A stretch of 64,000 bases of DNA, taken from Angiostrongylus vasorum (taxonomy: Eukaryota; Nematoda; Chromadorea; Rhabditida; Metastrongylidae). The stretch covers positions 124,001-188,000 of the forward strand of contig JADANN010000004.1 in assembly GCA_018806985.1 (NCBI GenBank), written 5' to 3'. Shown here piece by piece: positions 1-52,127 of the stretch (positions are counted from its first letter, which is position 1; each line of letters starts with the position of its first letter). The notes under the pieces are model-generated. The model did no database searches. It was not told the DNA's origin and was given only the letters and a program-made list of their open reading frames with translations. The position numbers and the translations under genes were made by a program.

Positions 1-196
1 AAAAACAGTTAATTTTTGTCATAACGCCTTGTTACATTTAAGGTGGAAGAAAGACATCATCAGGTTGATGCAATGATGCAAAACGGTGGCTTAACCTTGC
101 CATAACGAAATTCTTTGTAGGAAATACTTCTTGTTCACACTGTTGTCATAAAAAATTTTCAACCTAAGTTATTGCCATCAAATTGCTCATTATTTC

Positions 197-1905
197 AGTA
201 ATCGTAAATGCTTTTCTCTATTGCTTTTCTGAACGTTGGAACTGTTCCTTCTGGGCGTCGGAGTGCAATCATCTTGGTTTTGTAATTTGCGAAGCTTCGG
301 TGAGCTTTGCGAATACTTTTCCCAGTTTGTGCAGCTTCGACCATAACTGCTGCTCTACTCCCTCTTTTTTTATCGCCTGTCCGCATTGTTTCCCAAGTTC
401 GGACGTGAGTTGGCGGTTGTCTGTAGCTCGTACGATTCCATGGTGGCATACATACTCGGGTGTCTCTGGAGATAGACATCTCTTGGTGACTTTCGAACTC
501 TCAAATTTCATAGCGCTAACGTGAAGATGTTTAAAGAGCCCGTCGATGTTACAGAGAACGGCATCTTTTCCTATATCAGGCTAATGAACTCAATAAATAC
601 CAATTTATGATGGTCCTGCAAGTTCATTTTTTTGAATTTAGAGGCTTTTTTCTTCTTTCCATGTGAAGTGAAATCCTGCAAGAAGTAGGTGATGGTCTGA
701 TCCTGTGAAGAATTTCGAGTAAATAACGACATCGGCTAGATAAACTTCAATTTACTATGGTGTGGCCTGTTTTGCTAAGGTACTCTTCATTGGAAAATGC
801 CACTTCTAGCGTTGAGAGGGAGGCTTCTGGAAGTTGGACAATCGTCCTATTGTTCCACTCTAATCTATGGGTCCTAATGTGATCTTGTTCAGAAGTTCTT
901 CTGGGTGCAATATTAGCGCCAAAATCTCCAATGATGACCTTAAAGAATGCATGGTTTTCTCTCCAGAATTTTAACAAGCCCATTTACAAGACTTCATCTT
1001 CGTCATAGCCGGATGTTGGTGCGCAGACGAAGAAGACTGTCATAAATGGATGTCAGATGAAGACAAATGGCATGATTTGTCCAAATCTCTTCAACCGTTA
1101 ATGTCTGACTTGGGTTTTAGTTGCTCGAATGAATTGATGTTCATGGCCAAACTCATGTTGACGAGAACACCAACCCCGTTGACTCCTCTGTTGTCGCGTG
1201 TGTTCTTCTCTGATGTCATAGACGGTTTTGAATACATGGCGTCTTCTCTTCTCAGCGAATCCGATAACGTCTTTATGCTCCTTGCCTGCATGATAAAGTC
1301 CTCTATCGAAGACACGAATGCAAGTGCGCGTGCATTGTAGTCACACATCGTCACCTTAGTCCTTTGCGATTTAAAGCCTAGAATGGCCCTGAGATTTTAG
1401 CAGCCTCTCCTTACTCGTCCTGTCCAACGCTGCCGAATCTGTGGTTCTTTCGGGCTCAGGGGAATGAGGCCCACTTATTTGAATGTGTTTAGCGTTTGAT
1501 ACTAATTTATTGCTCGAACTTGTGCGCAGGGCAAACTATATCATACACCTTGCCATTCTTTCCAAATGTAGACGAGGAGCTTATTTGTTGGAAGTAACTC
1601 CCAGCCGCCTCCCATATAATTCCCAGTCACTTTACTGCACGCGTTTGCCGAATCGACTCTTAGAATACAATTCGCATAAAAACGAGAACACGCCAATGTA
1701 CCCATGCAGGAATACGTTTTTGCAAACACAGATGGTATGCGTCAAATCCGGGCAGCAAAAAACAAGGAGTCCATCTCCTAGATCCATCTGCGCCCCAGGA
1801 AAGCACAAGGTCGCTTTTGGTGCGCCATTAACCACCCTGGGCACCAACTAAGGACGCGCTACTATGCCTCGTGACATTCGGCAAGAGAGACCCCTCTATA
1901 AGAGA
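197..1905 (-). mobile_element. RTE-1 LINE relic, 5' part (5' leader plus endonuclease), 3'-truncated
   Basis: The reverse complement aligns by eye with the 5' leader and endonuclease half of the copy at 22,512-25,945. Leader similarity includes the segment 1,540-1,850. Coding similarity includes FFKVIIGDFGANIAPRRTSE (about 900-975) and a linker piece ESSKVTKRCLSPET. The frame is broken many times, so no protein is made. Similarity ends near 197, within the segment before the reverse transcriptase. It lies downstream of exon 16 of the kinase gene. Confidence 0.75.
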
Positions 1906-2319
1906 TATTAGCGGTTTTACAATTATCTCGTCAGATATTGTGCCGTAAAATCCAAAATGACGACAGCCCAGAAGAAGTCCGTTCGGTACAACAGTGAAAG
2001 GACGGCTCGGCTCACTAAGGTGCAGCCAGAAATACCGTTCAAACCAAAATGCAGAGGTAAGATGAACATGTGAATGTGCGACCGTGGCAAGGTGTGGTAG
2101 CAGAATTAAACACAATGCAATCGAATTTTATGCGCTTATTCCTGAGATGCAAAAATTCCACAGATCCTCAGAACGTTGCAACCTTTGGAGGTGGAGCTTT
2201 ATATGACAACCACGTTTCAATCACCCAGTTTTTGGTTCCTATGATATTTGTCGTTTTTATTAGCACGTCTCCTTTCTTTCTATGAAAAGTTATTTGAACT
2301 CCATTTGAAACTTAAAAAC

Positions 2320-42247
<39,928 letters not shown>

Positions 42248-42506
42248 CTGGATACAGTTCCTTACTATTCATAGAAGAGACTCACGTTTGAAACAGATTT
42301 AAAGCGAAAAACCCATGTGATCCCGAAAAATTCCCACAAAAAATATACTGTACCCAACATAGATACAATTAAGAAGACCTATCTAAAAAAATATTTGGAA
42401 TTACCTCACGAAAGCAAGAGTCAGCTCGAGCTACCTATGTTGCTGAAAAACAAAATATGGTACAGTATTTTGCAAAATCGTTTTTTCCAAAAGCCGTTTG
42501 TTTTTT

Positions 42507-42700
42507 GTTGAACGCAGAGGTCAGATATTCGAGATGCTCAACCGAGGAACATCCGATTCTATGCGAGACGAAGACACCACATCGAGAAGAGGAAGAACTG
42601 TGAACCATCGAGAAGGATCGTCGGCTCTGATGAAGACGAATACGTCGAGACGTTAGGCAAAAAATAAATATTATTTATCAACCTCGTGTAAGTTCAACAA
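42507..42700. repeat. MITE-like element with hammerhead-like motif, locus 1
   Basis: The left end GTTGAACGCAGAGGTCAGATA is an imperfect inverted match of the right end TTATCAACCTCGTGTAAGTTCAAC. Inside is CTGATGA (42,627-42,633), a GACG/CGTC hairpin with an AATA loop, GAGAC, then CGTTAGGC and AATAAATA. CTGATGA and GA(A)AC are the hammerhead core boxes; one core base differs. Confidence 0.45.
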
Positions 42701-43001
42701 TGTAAACAAACATAGAGGTCACATATTGACATCACCACAACCAAACCAGCTGCACACGTCTTTGGATATCAATACCACAGTGGCAAACGTTCTCATCAAA
42801 AACAGGAATAATACTGACTAATTGAAATGAAATGTCGACCCACGTTCAATCTACTTTTTTCATACCACTTTTTCTCTCGTTTTCAATGTAGTTATACTCA
42901 ATAGGGATCTTCTTGAGGAAACTGTCTGTTTGTCTACGAAGACATTAATAAAACGGATGCACCATGTCCTACTGTTGTAAGCTGGCTTTCATTTAGCTTC
43001 G

Positions 43002-43079
43002 GTATGAATGATCAAATATGCTGGTGTCCGCACAACTTGTGAAGACGGACCGTCCAAATATCCAAGTATGAATGATCAA
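43002..43079 (+). mobile_element. 50-base RTE-2 insertion with 14-base target duplication
   Basis: GTATGAATGATCAA occurs at 43,002-43,015 and 43,066-43,079. The 50 bases between them match the last bases of the RTE-2 element at 34,897-34,950 (GTCCGCACAACTTGTGAAGA, then CGGACCGTCCAAATATCCAA). It is an extremely 5'-truncated LINE insertion with its 3' end intact. Confidence 0.85.
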
Positions 43080-43095
43080 CGTACCCCCTTTAAGC

Positions 43096-43218
43096 TAACA
43101 CGAGGTTGTTACCAAATGGACTATCGACTCGGACCATCAGCTCTGAGGAAGATGAAGATGTCAAAACATTAGTCGAATAAATATTTCGTTGCAACCTCGC
43201 GTTAGTTGATCAACAAAA
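43096..43218. repeat. MITE-like element with hammerhead-like motif, locus 2
   Basis: The left CTAACACGAGGTTGTTACC is inverted at the right end as GTTGCAACCTCGCGTTAG. The interior reads CTCTGAGGAAGATGAAGATG and then TCAAAACATTAGTCGAATAA, the same order as at 42,627-42,670. Confidence 0.5.
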
Positions 43219-43289
43219 TAAGGTACACTGTATTTTAATTGAAATTTGCTGTGTAATTCCGTAAATCTCAACTTTTCTTCAAAAAATGG

Positions 43290-43485
43290 TTGTAAAGGAA
43301 GGAAGGTGAACAAGATATATGGATCATCATGGATTCCTAGTACGATGAACGAGTCGCGTACAGTCACGAAGCACATCGAAGTGTCAGCAGAGCGCGAGAT
43401 GCGGATTTGTCGGATGGACACTCGCCGATTTGAAGAATCTTTTCAACTGAATACGGCCGGAAGTGATTATCGATGCGCTGTATAA
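43290..43485 (+). other. coding-like block, strand uncertain
   Basis: The plus frame reads NESRTVTKHIEVSAEREMRI and onward to AGSDYRCAV, then stop, with good codon texture. The minus strand also has an open frame (SADTSMCFVTVRDSFIVLGI) that could precede exon 1 of the kinase gene in phase 0. Neither side has convincing splice sites. Confidence 0.25.
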
Positions 43486-44654
43486 CGAAATGGTTACAAC
43501 TACCGAGCACTCTTATAGAGTATTACGAGCTATAATAGAATGATAGTAGAGTTCCCGTTGAGTGGTGGTAAATTCTCAGCAACTAGGAATGGTTGAAATA
43601 GAGCTGGATTCGTCGACGAGAGCTTATACAAAGAAGAGTTTTCTTCCTAACCTTTACGCAATGCAGTCAATACAAATGTCGTTGAGAAGAATATAGCATC
43701 AATAAACGAATAACATTTCGGATAGGATCAATCTAGCGAGTGTAGTGAATGAAGAAATCCTTACCTCTACGAATTCAGTGTTCTGTATGAGTTGGTAGTT
43801 TGTAAGTAGGAACAAATTGTGATCATTGTTACTCCAGAGAAAGCAGTCAGCCCAGGGTATGGGAAACATTTCTTCACAGGTCAGTCAAACTATCAAATTG
43901 TCAAGAGTAACATGCTAGTAAAGCGCAAAGTTTCCTTTCCACCTATGTCTACGTTTGCAAATACTCTGAATTTTAACAGGAACGTTATGTTATTTAAAAT
44001 AAATGTCCCTATCTGAAATATTTGTCGCTAAATGTGTTAATCCGTTGTGGTCCTTACCAGCTGGAGCGCACTAAAATCGTTAAATAAGCGCTTAGAAACA
44101 TACTTTTTGCGAGTATCCCTTAAAAAATATTGGACATCAAGAGTTATGATTCTTAGGATAGAAGAAGAATCGAATTCGACTTGTTCTGAACGTTTCACAA
44201 AGAGCAACAAACAGTTGCCCATAAGTATTTCAATGGCTCTCCCTCCTCTCCGGGCGAGGGGCCATCGAGGGCACGAAATCGGAAAGGGGTGGTATGTTCG
44301 AAAAAAGGAAGTTTGTCAAAAAAATCTCGTATGATAGTAGTTAAATAATTGTCGCTTCAAAGGATGACAACACTATTCGCTCCAAAAAAATTTTTTTTTG
44401 CATTACAACCCCTTAATGCAAATATCCTTCTTATTTTTGTTTCAAGACTAAACGTGTGTTCGTAATGTTTTTTTATTTTTTAGCATTCCCTAAAGAAGGA
44501 TTAAATCTTGGTTACATCATAGTACTCGCTTCGATACTCGTACTGGCTTTTTTAATTTCTTCTTATTTCTTTACTCCTTCTGAATTTCACTCTACTATTT
44601 CTTAACCGTTTTATTTACTGCCTACTGTTTTGTATATTGCGAAATACAACTTCA

Positions 44655-44835
44655 ATGATGCTGAGATATTTGCAAAACCCCGGGTCGCAGGTGTCTGCGG
44701 GGGGGAACGAAAGCGCTATTGTCCTTTACGGGGAGTAACGCGTTCACCACCACACCATGCTGGTCCTTCGTTTCTTCTGTCTCTCAGCTGGTTCTATTGA
44801 TCTCTGGCATCATAAATCACCCGTCAACGAGATTG
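44655..44835 (-). mobile_element. SINE2 copy, left arm of a head-to-head pair
   Basis: Plus-strand GATGCTGAGATATTTGCAAA is the reversed 3' end. TAACGCGTTCACCACCACAC is the reversed head, and ATCACCCGTCAACGAGATTG the reversed leader. Confidence 0.65.
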
Positions 44836-44975
44836 ATCTGGGATGGGAGGCGAAACGCAAGACCCGCATGGTGTAGTGGTGAACGCGTTACTACCCGGAA
44901 AGGACAATGTCGCGTTCGTTCCCCACCGCAGATACCTACGGTCCAGAGTTTTGCAAGCATCTCCTATTTCTGTTT
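44836..44975 (+). mobile_element. SINE2 copy, right arm of a head-to-head pair
   Basis: It contains GGTGTAGTGGTGAACGCGTT, GTTCGTTCCCCACCGCAG (B-box-like) and GAGTTTTGCAAGCATCTCC. It starts where the minus copy's leader ends, so the pair forms a hairpin-like palindrome of about 320 bases. Confidence 0.65.
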
Positions 44976-44994
44976 TTCAGCTTAACAGTCTAAT

Positions 44995-45262
44995 GTTAAG
45001 AACGCCTGACGCGCAGAGGTGCTGCACACATGGTCAGTAGTTCGATCCAGCGCTCTGGACTAACATAACCTTCATCCTTAGCCCTCCTCTGCATCGTAAA
45101 ATTCTTACCAGAGAGTCACTAAAGATAAACATGGGAGCCAAAGTCATTGTATGGCCCAGATTATATGCATTCATTCATCTCCACAATGCTTGATAAAATC
45201 GAATGAATGGCGTCAAAAAAATCGTATGCCTAAGGGATTGATCAACGCTGAACGCTACGCGT
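44995..45262 (+). mobile_element. SINE1 copy, strongly diverged
   Basis: A head-like GACGCGCAGAGGTGCTGCAC and B-box-like AGTTCGATCC are followed, after a decayed middle, by the 3' part ATATGCATTCATTCATCTCC, GAATGAATGGCG and GGGATTGATCAACGCTGAAC. Confidence 0.5.
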
Positions 45263-45984
45263 TTCGAAATGCATATCGAAAGTTTAACGCAAATGGTCTC
45301 ATCTCTTTTTCTCTCCTCTATAAAGCTTTATGAAGATTTCCTGTTTATTGAGCACTTTGGAGAACGATTTTTCCGGAGAAACTTCGTACAGGTACTCCAC
45401 AGTTTCTTTCTAGATTTTAAAGTTTGACACAGTGAACTGTGGAAAAAAAAGTATTGGTAATTATTGATGGAAAATGTGTAGGTAGAATTAAATACGGTAT
45501 CAAGACGATATTTAGAACCAGCAACGCATCTACATGGTGACAGAGGCATTAAAGAGTTGGTTGGAATGGAAACTAATCGAGAAGAAGCTTTTCGACTTTA
45601 AATTCCAAGATAGCAAGCTGTGCTAGATTGAACATTCAGCGTTGCTAATATATGTTGTTCATTTTGTTATTTAGCCAACATAGAAGACTTCGAATATCCG
45701 TTTGCCATGAGAAAACCTCATTAATAACAATAGATTTCATTTGTAACATCACAAATTCTGAATCGTTGCCCATTTTTTTTATTCAACAAATTATAGCCTG
45801 CATACAACATGCCATAGTGATATAGTCCGGATTGGCGGGAGGTTAACACACTGCATTAAGAAAATCCGCTTTTTCTTCCCTTTCCCAAATACTTCTGAAC
45901 TGGGTGTTCGCTGTGCTTCTCTAGTTTCAGTTCAGCGGCCGGAATCTGCATTCCTGCGGAGGTGGGGGAAATCCTACGTTAACA

Positions 45985-46560
45985 TGACGAGTTGTCGCTC
46001 TAGATCTGGAGTAGCATACGAGCCCGAGAACGCAGGAACTGGCGAAAGCACTCAACCCTCACCACTCCGCCATCGACTACCAGCAAGCTCTCGGCTACCG
46101 AGGTGACTACGCAGTGGACTCCATGGACTCAATAACGTGGTCGGAGCTACCCGTATTTTTGGTCCTTCAGTTGTTGCTGCTGCGCCCAAAATAAAAAGAG
46201 CTCTTGAAGGAACTTGTGATGGAAAACAAAAACAGGCCGCTGCACTACAACGATAGGGGCATCGCCTTCTTACTACTACGAGAGCAGCAGTCGTCTGCTC
46301 ATGAGAGACGCAATGCCTACGTCTACAGAGTCCTTCTATGCTTTATGTGAGACTACCGCTCTTCCGAGGACGGCTATCGAGTGGCGAACATGTCAACGAG
46401 AGAAGCAATACTTGTGGAGCAAAAAGAAAAAATTTACTGCTGCCTCATATACACAAAAGTGGATGACTGCTTAAAGCACGCTCCTGCTTCCTATCTCATT
46501 ACATTTCGCGAGTATGATGTGGTATTTATTCTTCAGCGATCTTTTTTAGTCTTCTCTTAA
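45985..46560 (+). pseudogene. degraded coding relic, family unknown
   Basis: One plus-strand frame reads ELAKALNPHHSAIDYQQALG, then DSITWSELPVFLVLQLLLL, a stop, KNRPLHYNDRGIAFLLLREQ, another stop, and SEDGYRVANMSTREAILVEQ to about 46,555. Two stops in about 180 codons, protein-like composition and locally raised GC suggest a dead gene or transposon ORF. I do not recognise the family. Confidence 0.35.
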
Positions 46561-49420
46561 AATTTATACACCAACGACAGTTCTAAACAATGTGCCGTAT
46601 TCGCTGTGCGAGTTTACTTCATTCTGCAATAGTATCATTATGCTACTTTATCATACTAAAAAATTGCTCCATATCACAAAAAACACAAAGACCTTGTTTA
46701 CCCTGGTGTGGGCGGATACGTATTCGGTCACACTAAAGCTTGTAGGGTGCTTGCTGACTGCTTGCATGGGAGTGCTATTTGTATAAGTGACATCAAGCTG
46801 CTTCTCAATCGCTTATCACTTATTGCTAGGACGGTGCAGAAAGAATAGCCTTTTTTGGACAGCAACTTTGACGTGCATTAACTGGGGGACAAACACAGAA
46901 TGTTGCGAATAGAAATAAGGGAGATTTATACTTGACACAATTCTGCAAATATGTACTAGTTCATTTATTCACTAGTGCAAAAGTTTGACGTCTAGAAAAG
47001 AAGACGTTTTCAGCAGTGACCTGGTTGTGAGAATTTTTCCATCGAGTAGTTGTAGAAATACGTGAAGAAGGTTGAGGTCCAATGAGCATGGTGAACTTTG
47101 GCCGGAATATTAACGCTTCGTCCAACAGCTACAGCGCTAGTTACGCAATTCCTGTGACGGGCGCTGACATGAAAAAGTCGGCTATGGAGAATTGTTTAGC
47201 AGTTCCATCTTTCCAGTTCAACGAACGACTTCGTTTGCTTTATGTGAGCCCATGTTCTATTATAAGTTACAACGCGATCTAGAAATAGGTCGCATTTGTT
47301 ACGAAAAAAGTCGAAGAGCTTAATGATGACAATCTCTTTGCTCTTAATTCATTCCATGTGGCATCGTTTCATCGAGATTTTCCAGCTTTTTAGTGGCTTT
47401 CGAATGGCTCACGATTGCTGAACGGTGAACGGCTAAATTCTTTCACAACCTATGTAGTACTTTTTAACGGGTTCGCTTAGATCATCACCTTTAAATGTCC
47501 TTCGGACACAAATCCCCAAAACGACACTTTTCAAACGAATTGCACACTAGTCGTCGCACGCCGTTTCCTCCATCATATTTCGACTAAATTTAGAGTTGCT
47601 TCCACAGAGTTATGTTGAGGTTTGAACTAATAAAGCAAGGCGGAACGGCTTTTTGTTTGTTCTGAGAGCATTTCAATCAACGTCGCTCTAAGTGAAGGGT
47701 TACAAAAAAGTATTACAAGGAAAAATACTTAAGAAATTATGGAATGATTTTTAGTAAGCAGTGATGTTAGTTAAAAGAAAGTATTGAAACAAAGTTCACA
47801 ACGAAAAAAACGGCAATTCCTCTAATAAGAACTTAGTAGAATGCAGCACTCTGGAAGCATTTGTTCATAAAAAGGCCCAGTTGCCTAAAGATATGAGTGT
47901 TCCTGTAGTATAGAAATTGTATCCCGCGCATAACAGCTTCTCTAACCACCTGCCACGTTAGCACAAGCACGTCGTTACCTTCGTCTTTTTGTCCACAGCG
48001 CCAGATCCGCCGTCTTAGCACAAACCACCTATCTTTTGCCAACATTCACCTCACAAATGACGAAGATTCGCAGACAACTACGAATGGATGAAGAAACAAG
48101 AGGATCGATGAGGACCTATTCTTGAATATAAAAGAACAGTTAATAATCCACTAGAAATTGACCACTAAGTTCTCGAAGAAACGCTCTGATAAACATGATC
48201 AATAAGTCCATTACCTCGTATTCATGTTTTTCCACTAATTGATTTTAAAAAAATGGAACGAGCGGTTAATCTTTCTTTCAATAGTTTTCGGCGGCTGTCG
48301 TCAACTTCACTGGAGAATGTACTCTATAAGAAACCTCTGATGCCATGACGGCATGTCGGTGTGCTGATGCCGTTCGACGTTAGAGTTCAGCACAGGTGCG
48401 GGAACAGTAATAGCCCTCCCGTAGGTGCCGTATCGACGGCGGGTAGCCATCCTGAAGAACTTCAAAATGTTCGCATATGATTGGAACGAATACTATAGAG
48501 GTCCATGCAATAGCGCTACAATGCGGAAGCTCGGCAAAGAAGCCATTCAATCGTTTGAAAAGCGATTAATATTCAAATAAACATCACTAATAATTTATAA
48601 CTGGTTGGTGTACACCGAGATCGAGCCGTTTTTACAAGCAATTTATCACTCTTCATTTTGAATATAAGGTGGTTGTAGTGAAGTGTAAAAAGGTGACACC
48701 CGTGCGGAATGGTCGATGGCTCGATCCTCAATTTCCAGCTGGCTTGAGCCACAAAACACTAACTGGATCATTGAGCCCATAGAGGAACCAGGAAAAGAAG
48801 AGCTCCATTTCCATGAAATGAATCATATTTAAATTACATATATTCTTTTGCCCTATATGTTTAGGCCCCACGATGCTCTTGGATTCCTAAAAAAATACTG
48901 ATAAAAATAGTTGGATTGCCGATCTATTGAAAGTGATCCCTCCAGTAAGGAGCACTCAAGATCGGTCAAGGAAAAAACTAGTTCCTTCTTATTTCTCATA
49001 TTTGTATAGCATTTATGCCCTTTAACGTTAGTAGCAGTCCAACCTACAAAAGACGGCTTCCAAAGGAATATTTCACCAATTTTAAAGCAGAGAAATGATG
49101 TACACTCTTAAAATAATACACAGCCAATGAAACGAGAAAATAATACTGTTCAACTCGTGACAACTCGTGAAATCCTATCACAAATTCAGTCGCTAAACAA
49201 TTGCATGCTTGTGGGAAAACGATGTGCAGTAATATTTTCTAAAGTAAGAACTTTCTCTACGCAGTTTAATCGGGACTGGGAAGATATTTTATGAAGGAAT
49301 GGTGGCTCATTGAACGGCCCGGAGGCGGGGCGACAAAGCCGTCAGCAATGAGTGTGGTGCTTGAGATGTGGTGTTGACTCTGGCCGATGCACAGCCGACT
49401 TCTGTCTGCCACAGTCGAAC
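46560..49420. other. stretch without assigned features
   Basis: Scattered short frames only (for example minus 47,833-48,045, LAKDRWFVLRRRIWRCG). No repeat shared with other parts of the window was found. Confidence 0.35.
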
Positions 49421-49423
49421 TAC

Positions 49424-49457
49424 ACATATACACATACACACACCCACACATATACAT

Positions 49458-49547
<90 letters not shown>
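49424..49547. repeat. CA/TG microsatellite
   Basis: An interrupted CA-rich start (ACACATATACACATACACAC) runs into a pure (AC)n tract from about 49,461 to 49,547. Apparent Cys-Val or His-Thr proteins in this place are artefacts of the repeat. Confidence 0.97.
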
Positions 49548-49549
<2 letters not shown>

Positions 49550-49550
<1 letters not shown>

Positions 49551-52120
49551 TGCACCTGTGTGCATAAATGTGTATACACAAGCATCTTTGCCCGCATACA
49601 TATTTATGTATGAGATTCTGCTAATTAGAACATGGAAGATAGCGTCTAACCAAGAATCCCGGTCAGGTCATGGGAACTAAAGCCTTTGTGAACATTTGTA
49701 GTCTACTTTGCTCTAGACTGTGCTGCACTTTATCATAGAACACGAATCCTTGCTTAGTGCGAGACTAGATATTGAAGACAGAGGCATATGTTTCTGAAGC
49801 CTAACTGTGGGGCTAAATTTTTTCTTGGAAGAGGGGCAACTGTGCGGGGGATTCGTAGTTTTTTCACTGTTCTCTTTTCGCAAACATTACAGGAGGTCTT
49901 TACCTTATCATATTCAACGGTTTTCGTAAGGCCAAATGATTATCGATGGGGGTTCCCTGCGATTCGTCTACCCAATGGATTTTGCATATTTTTTATTATG
50001 TTTCTCTCGTATTTGCTACTATAATAGTTTTTCGTCTCATTGTGTTCCGCTTATTCATTAATGACGAACAACGATGTAGAGCAGAGGGTTCGCCCTCTCT
50101 CGTTTCTCTCCTGCAAGAGTAGCAGGAATATTGTTGAGTGGACCTGTGTCATGCCAAAGGCCAGCGAGCTATCACTGGATACTTTATCTCCGAGAACTGT
50201 AAAAATAAAGAGTGTCGTAGTGAAAGTGTAATGTTGTTCGTGCCCCTCGAGCGGGGGCGGGCGGAACCCATGTAGCACCACTTGTGAGCGATTGGATCCA
50301 CTGACATTTATTACTGCCTACTCTGGAATAATAAGTAATGTGGTATTTTTATGTTGTAACGCCTTCGTGTTTAAATATCCAGTACTCGGCTTTCGTTATC
50401 GGCTCTCTGTAGTCGTTCTGAAATTCGTTCTATTGGAAAAAAATGGACTTAATTGAAAGGAATAAAGATGTCTTCAAAGGACAACTTGCCAAATGGTGAG
50501 CAACCGTTCATATAAACAGGAGTATTTGTCTTTGTGGCAGAACAGTAAAATTCCAACACATTTCCGGGTCAATGCAGCTGTCCTTTTCTTGGATTAACGT
50601 CATGGACAGAAAAGAAATGAAATTTGGAACGCCTACGGTGTGACCTTCTTAAACAGTACCGCTACGAAATGCTTTATGGAGAGGAATAGGAATGAGAGAA
50701 CAAAAAGATATCTCGGATGGGTTGTTAAAATATTTACATAGGTACTGATTAACTGAGTCGTGTGCTTTCATAAAACTGTATCCCAGCTGTACCTTCAGGT
50801 TCTGTCTGCAGTGCAGTTTCTTGGAAATTCTTTGTTACCAGCCAGAATTGCAGTGGTTTCATTATGACAACAGCTGAAGAAAAGATGTTTGGTGGCATTT
50901 GCTCGGATGTAGACAAATTTTCCAGGGCAGAACGATTGTTAACTGAACGAACCGTTGAGAACAGACCAACCGTTAATTGGCCTTGTTAAACGGGTTCGTT
51001 ACCCTACAGAACTCAGGTTCCCAAAAGCACTAGGGCACGCGTTATGCTCTCTAGACGTCCTGCCTGCTTACTTCAAAAAGTGGCTTAAACCACTCATCGG
51101 ATTGCAGCGATTCACCTCTACTTTATATAGACGCTACACAAACACAGAGATTCGACAACTTCATTGTTGAGTTAACGAAGATAATCCTTTGTTAAGCAGC
51201 TGTTTGGCCATCCGTGCCTCCTCCCCAGGACTGGTCCTAGGGGGAATAAAATAAGACTTGTCACCTTTTCTCACAAGTGACCTTATCTCGAGGAAATGAC
51301 ACAATCAGTGTACCCAATACAGATGAGTCCAACTAATATTGTGTGGTTTCTCTCTCTAAATGTAAGTAAACGGTAGATGAACGATTGGCAAAAACGATAT
51401 GGTGCATTACTCACCCATTCAGATACAACGGCGTAAAGATATGTGCTTTGTTCATCTTAATATTATATTTTATATATAATAGCGTGGTCCAACAATTGGA
51501 GACTGCGATTGTTTAAACTGGGAGAGTGTCGAGCAATTGCTCAGCAATTGCTGCATTTTTTTCTTGGTAGATTAATAGAGCAACATAACGAAGCTTAGAA
51601 CTCACTGAAAAATTTCATTGAAAAAACACAACCATGTAGTCAGGGCTCAAACTGAACGAGTAAAATCAGCATGGAATGCATTCTGCTTCAAACTAGCGGT
51701 TCACTCTCTAGAGCAGCTCGAGAACGGTTAGGTCACTCTGCATGGAATGCTATAGAACATTCCCATCGGTTCTACGTTGTTCAGCACAGCGTCAGCAGAT
51801 GGCTGTGAAACTGCCAATGCCTGTACTCGAAGGCTTAGACGGTTCAACGTCATCTCGGAATGACAGCCAGAAATCATTCTGCATTTACGTCCACATACAC
51901 CGTGTACAACAGCTGCACGGTCTCACCGAACCCATTGAATCCTTCTTTAAACGCTCTCAACATCTAGTCGATTGATTTGATGTGAAATCGAAGCTCAAAA
52001 TGAGATTCCAAGGCTCTCCTTTTCAGCCATATTCAACGGCATATGTGGACTGAAAATATATCATAATTTGTTGGTCACTACTATTTCTTTTACTGTGAAT
52101 TCCAGCATAAAAAAGCATAA
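49550..52120. other. stretch without assigned features
   Basis: Open frames at 50,040-50,231 (plus), 50,955-51,170 (plus) and 51,742-51,975 (plus) lack recognisable domains. No repeat family was identified. Confidence 0.35.
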
Positions 52121-52127
52121 AGCTCTA

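Noticed and set aside
43002..43079. CRISPR-like repeat-spacer unit
   Set aside because: Only two copies of the 14-base sequence, explained by a LINE target duplication in a eukaryotic genome.
46990..47640. Possible second mariner-like relic on the minus strand (FLDRVVTYNRTWAHIKQ)
   Set aside because: One short resemblance to the mariner VTxDExW motif only; the acidic residues and the rest of the transposase were not found.
49266..49680. Long Cys-Val and His-Thr repeat proteins on both strands
   Set aside because: They are six-frame readings of the CA microsatellite.
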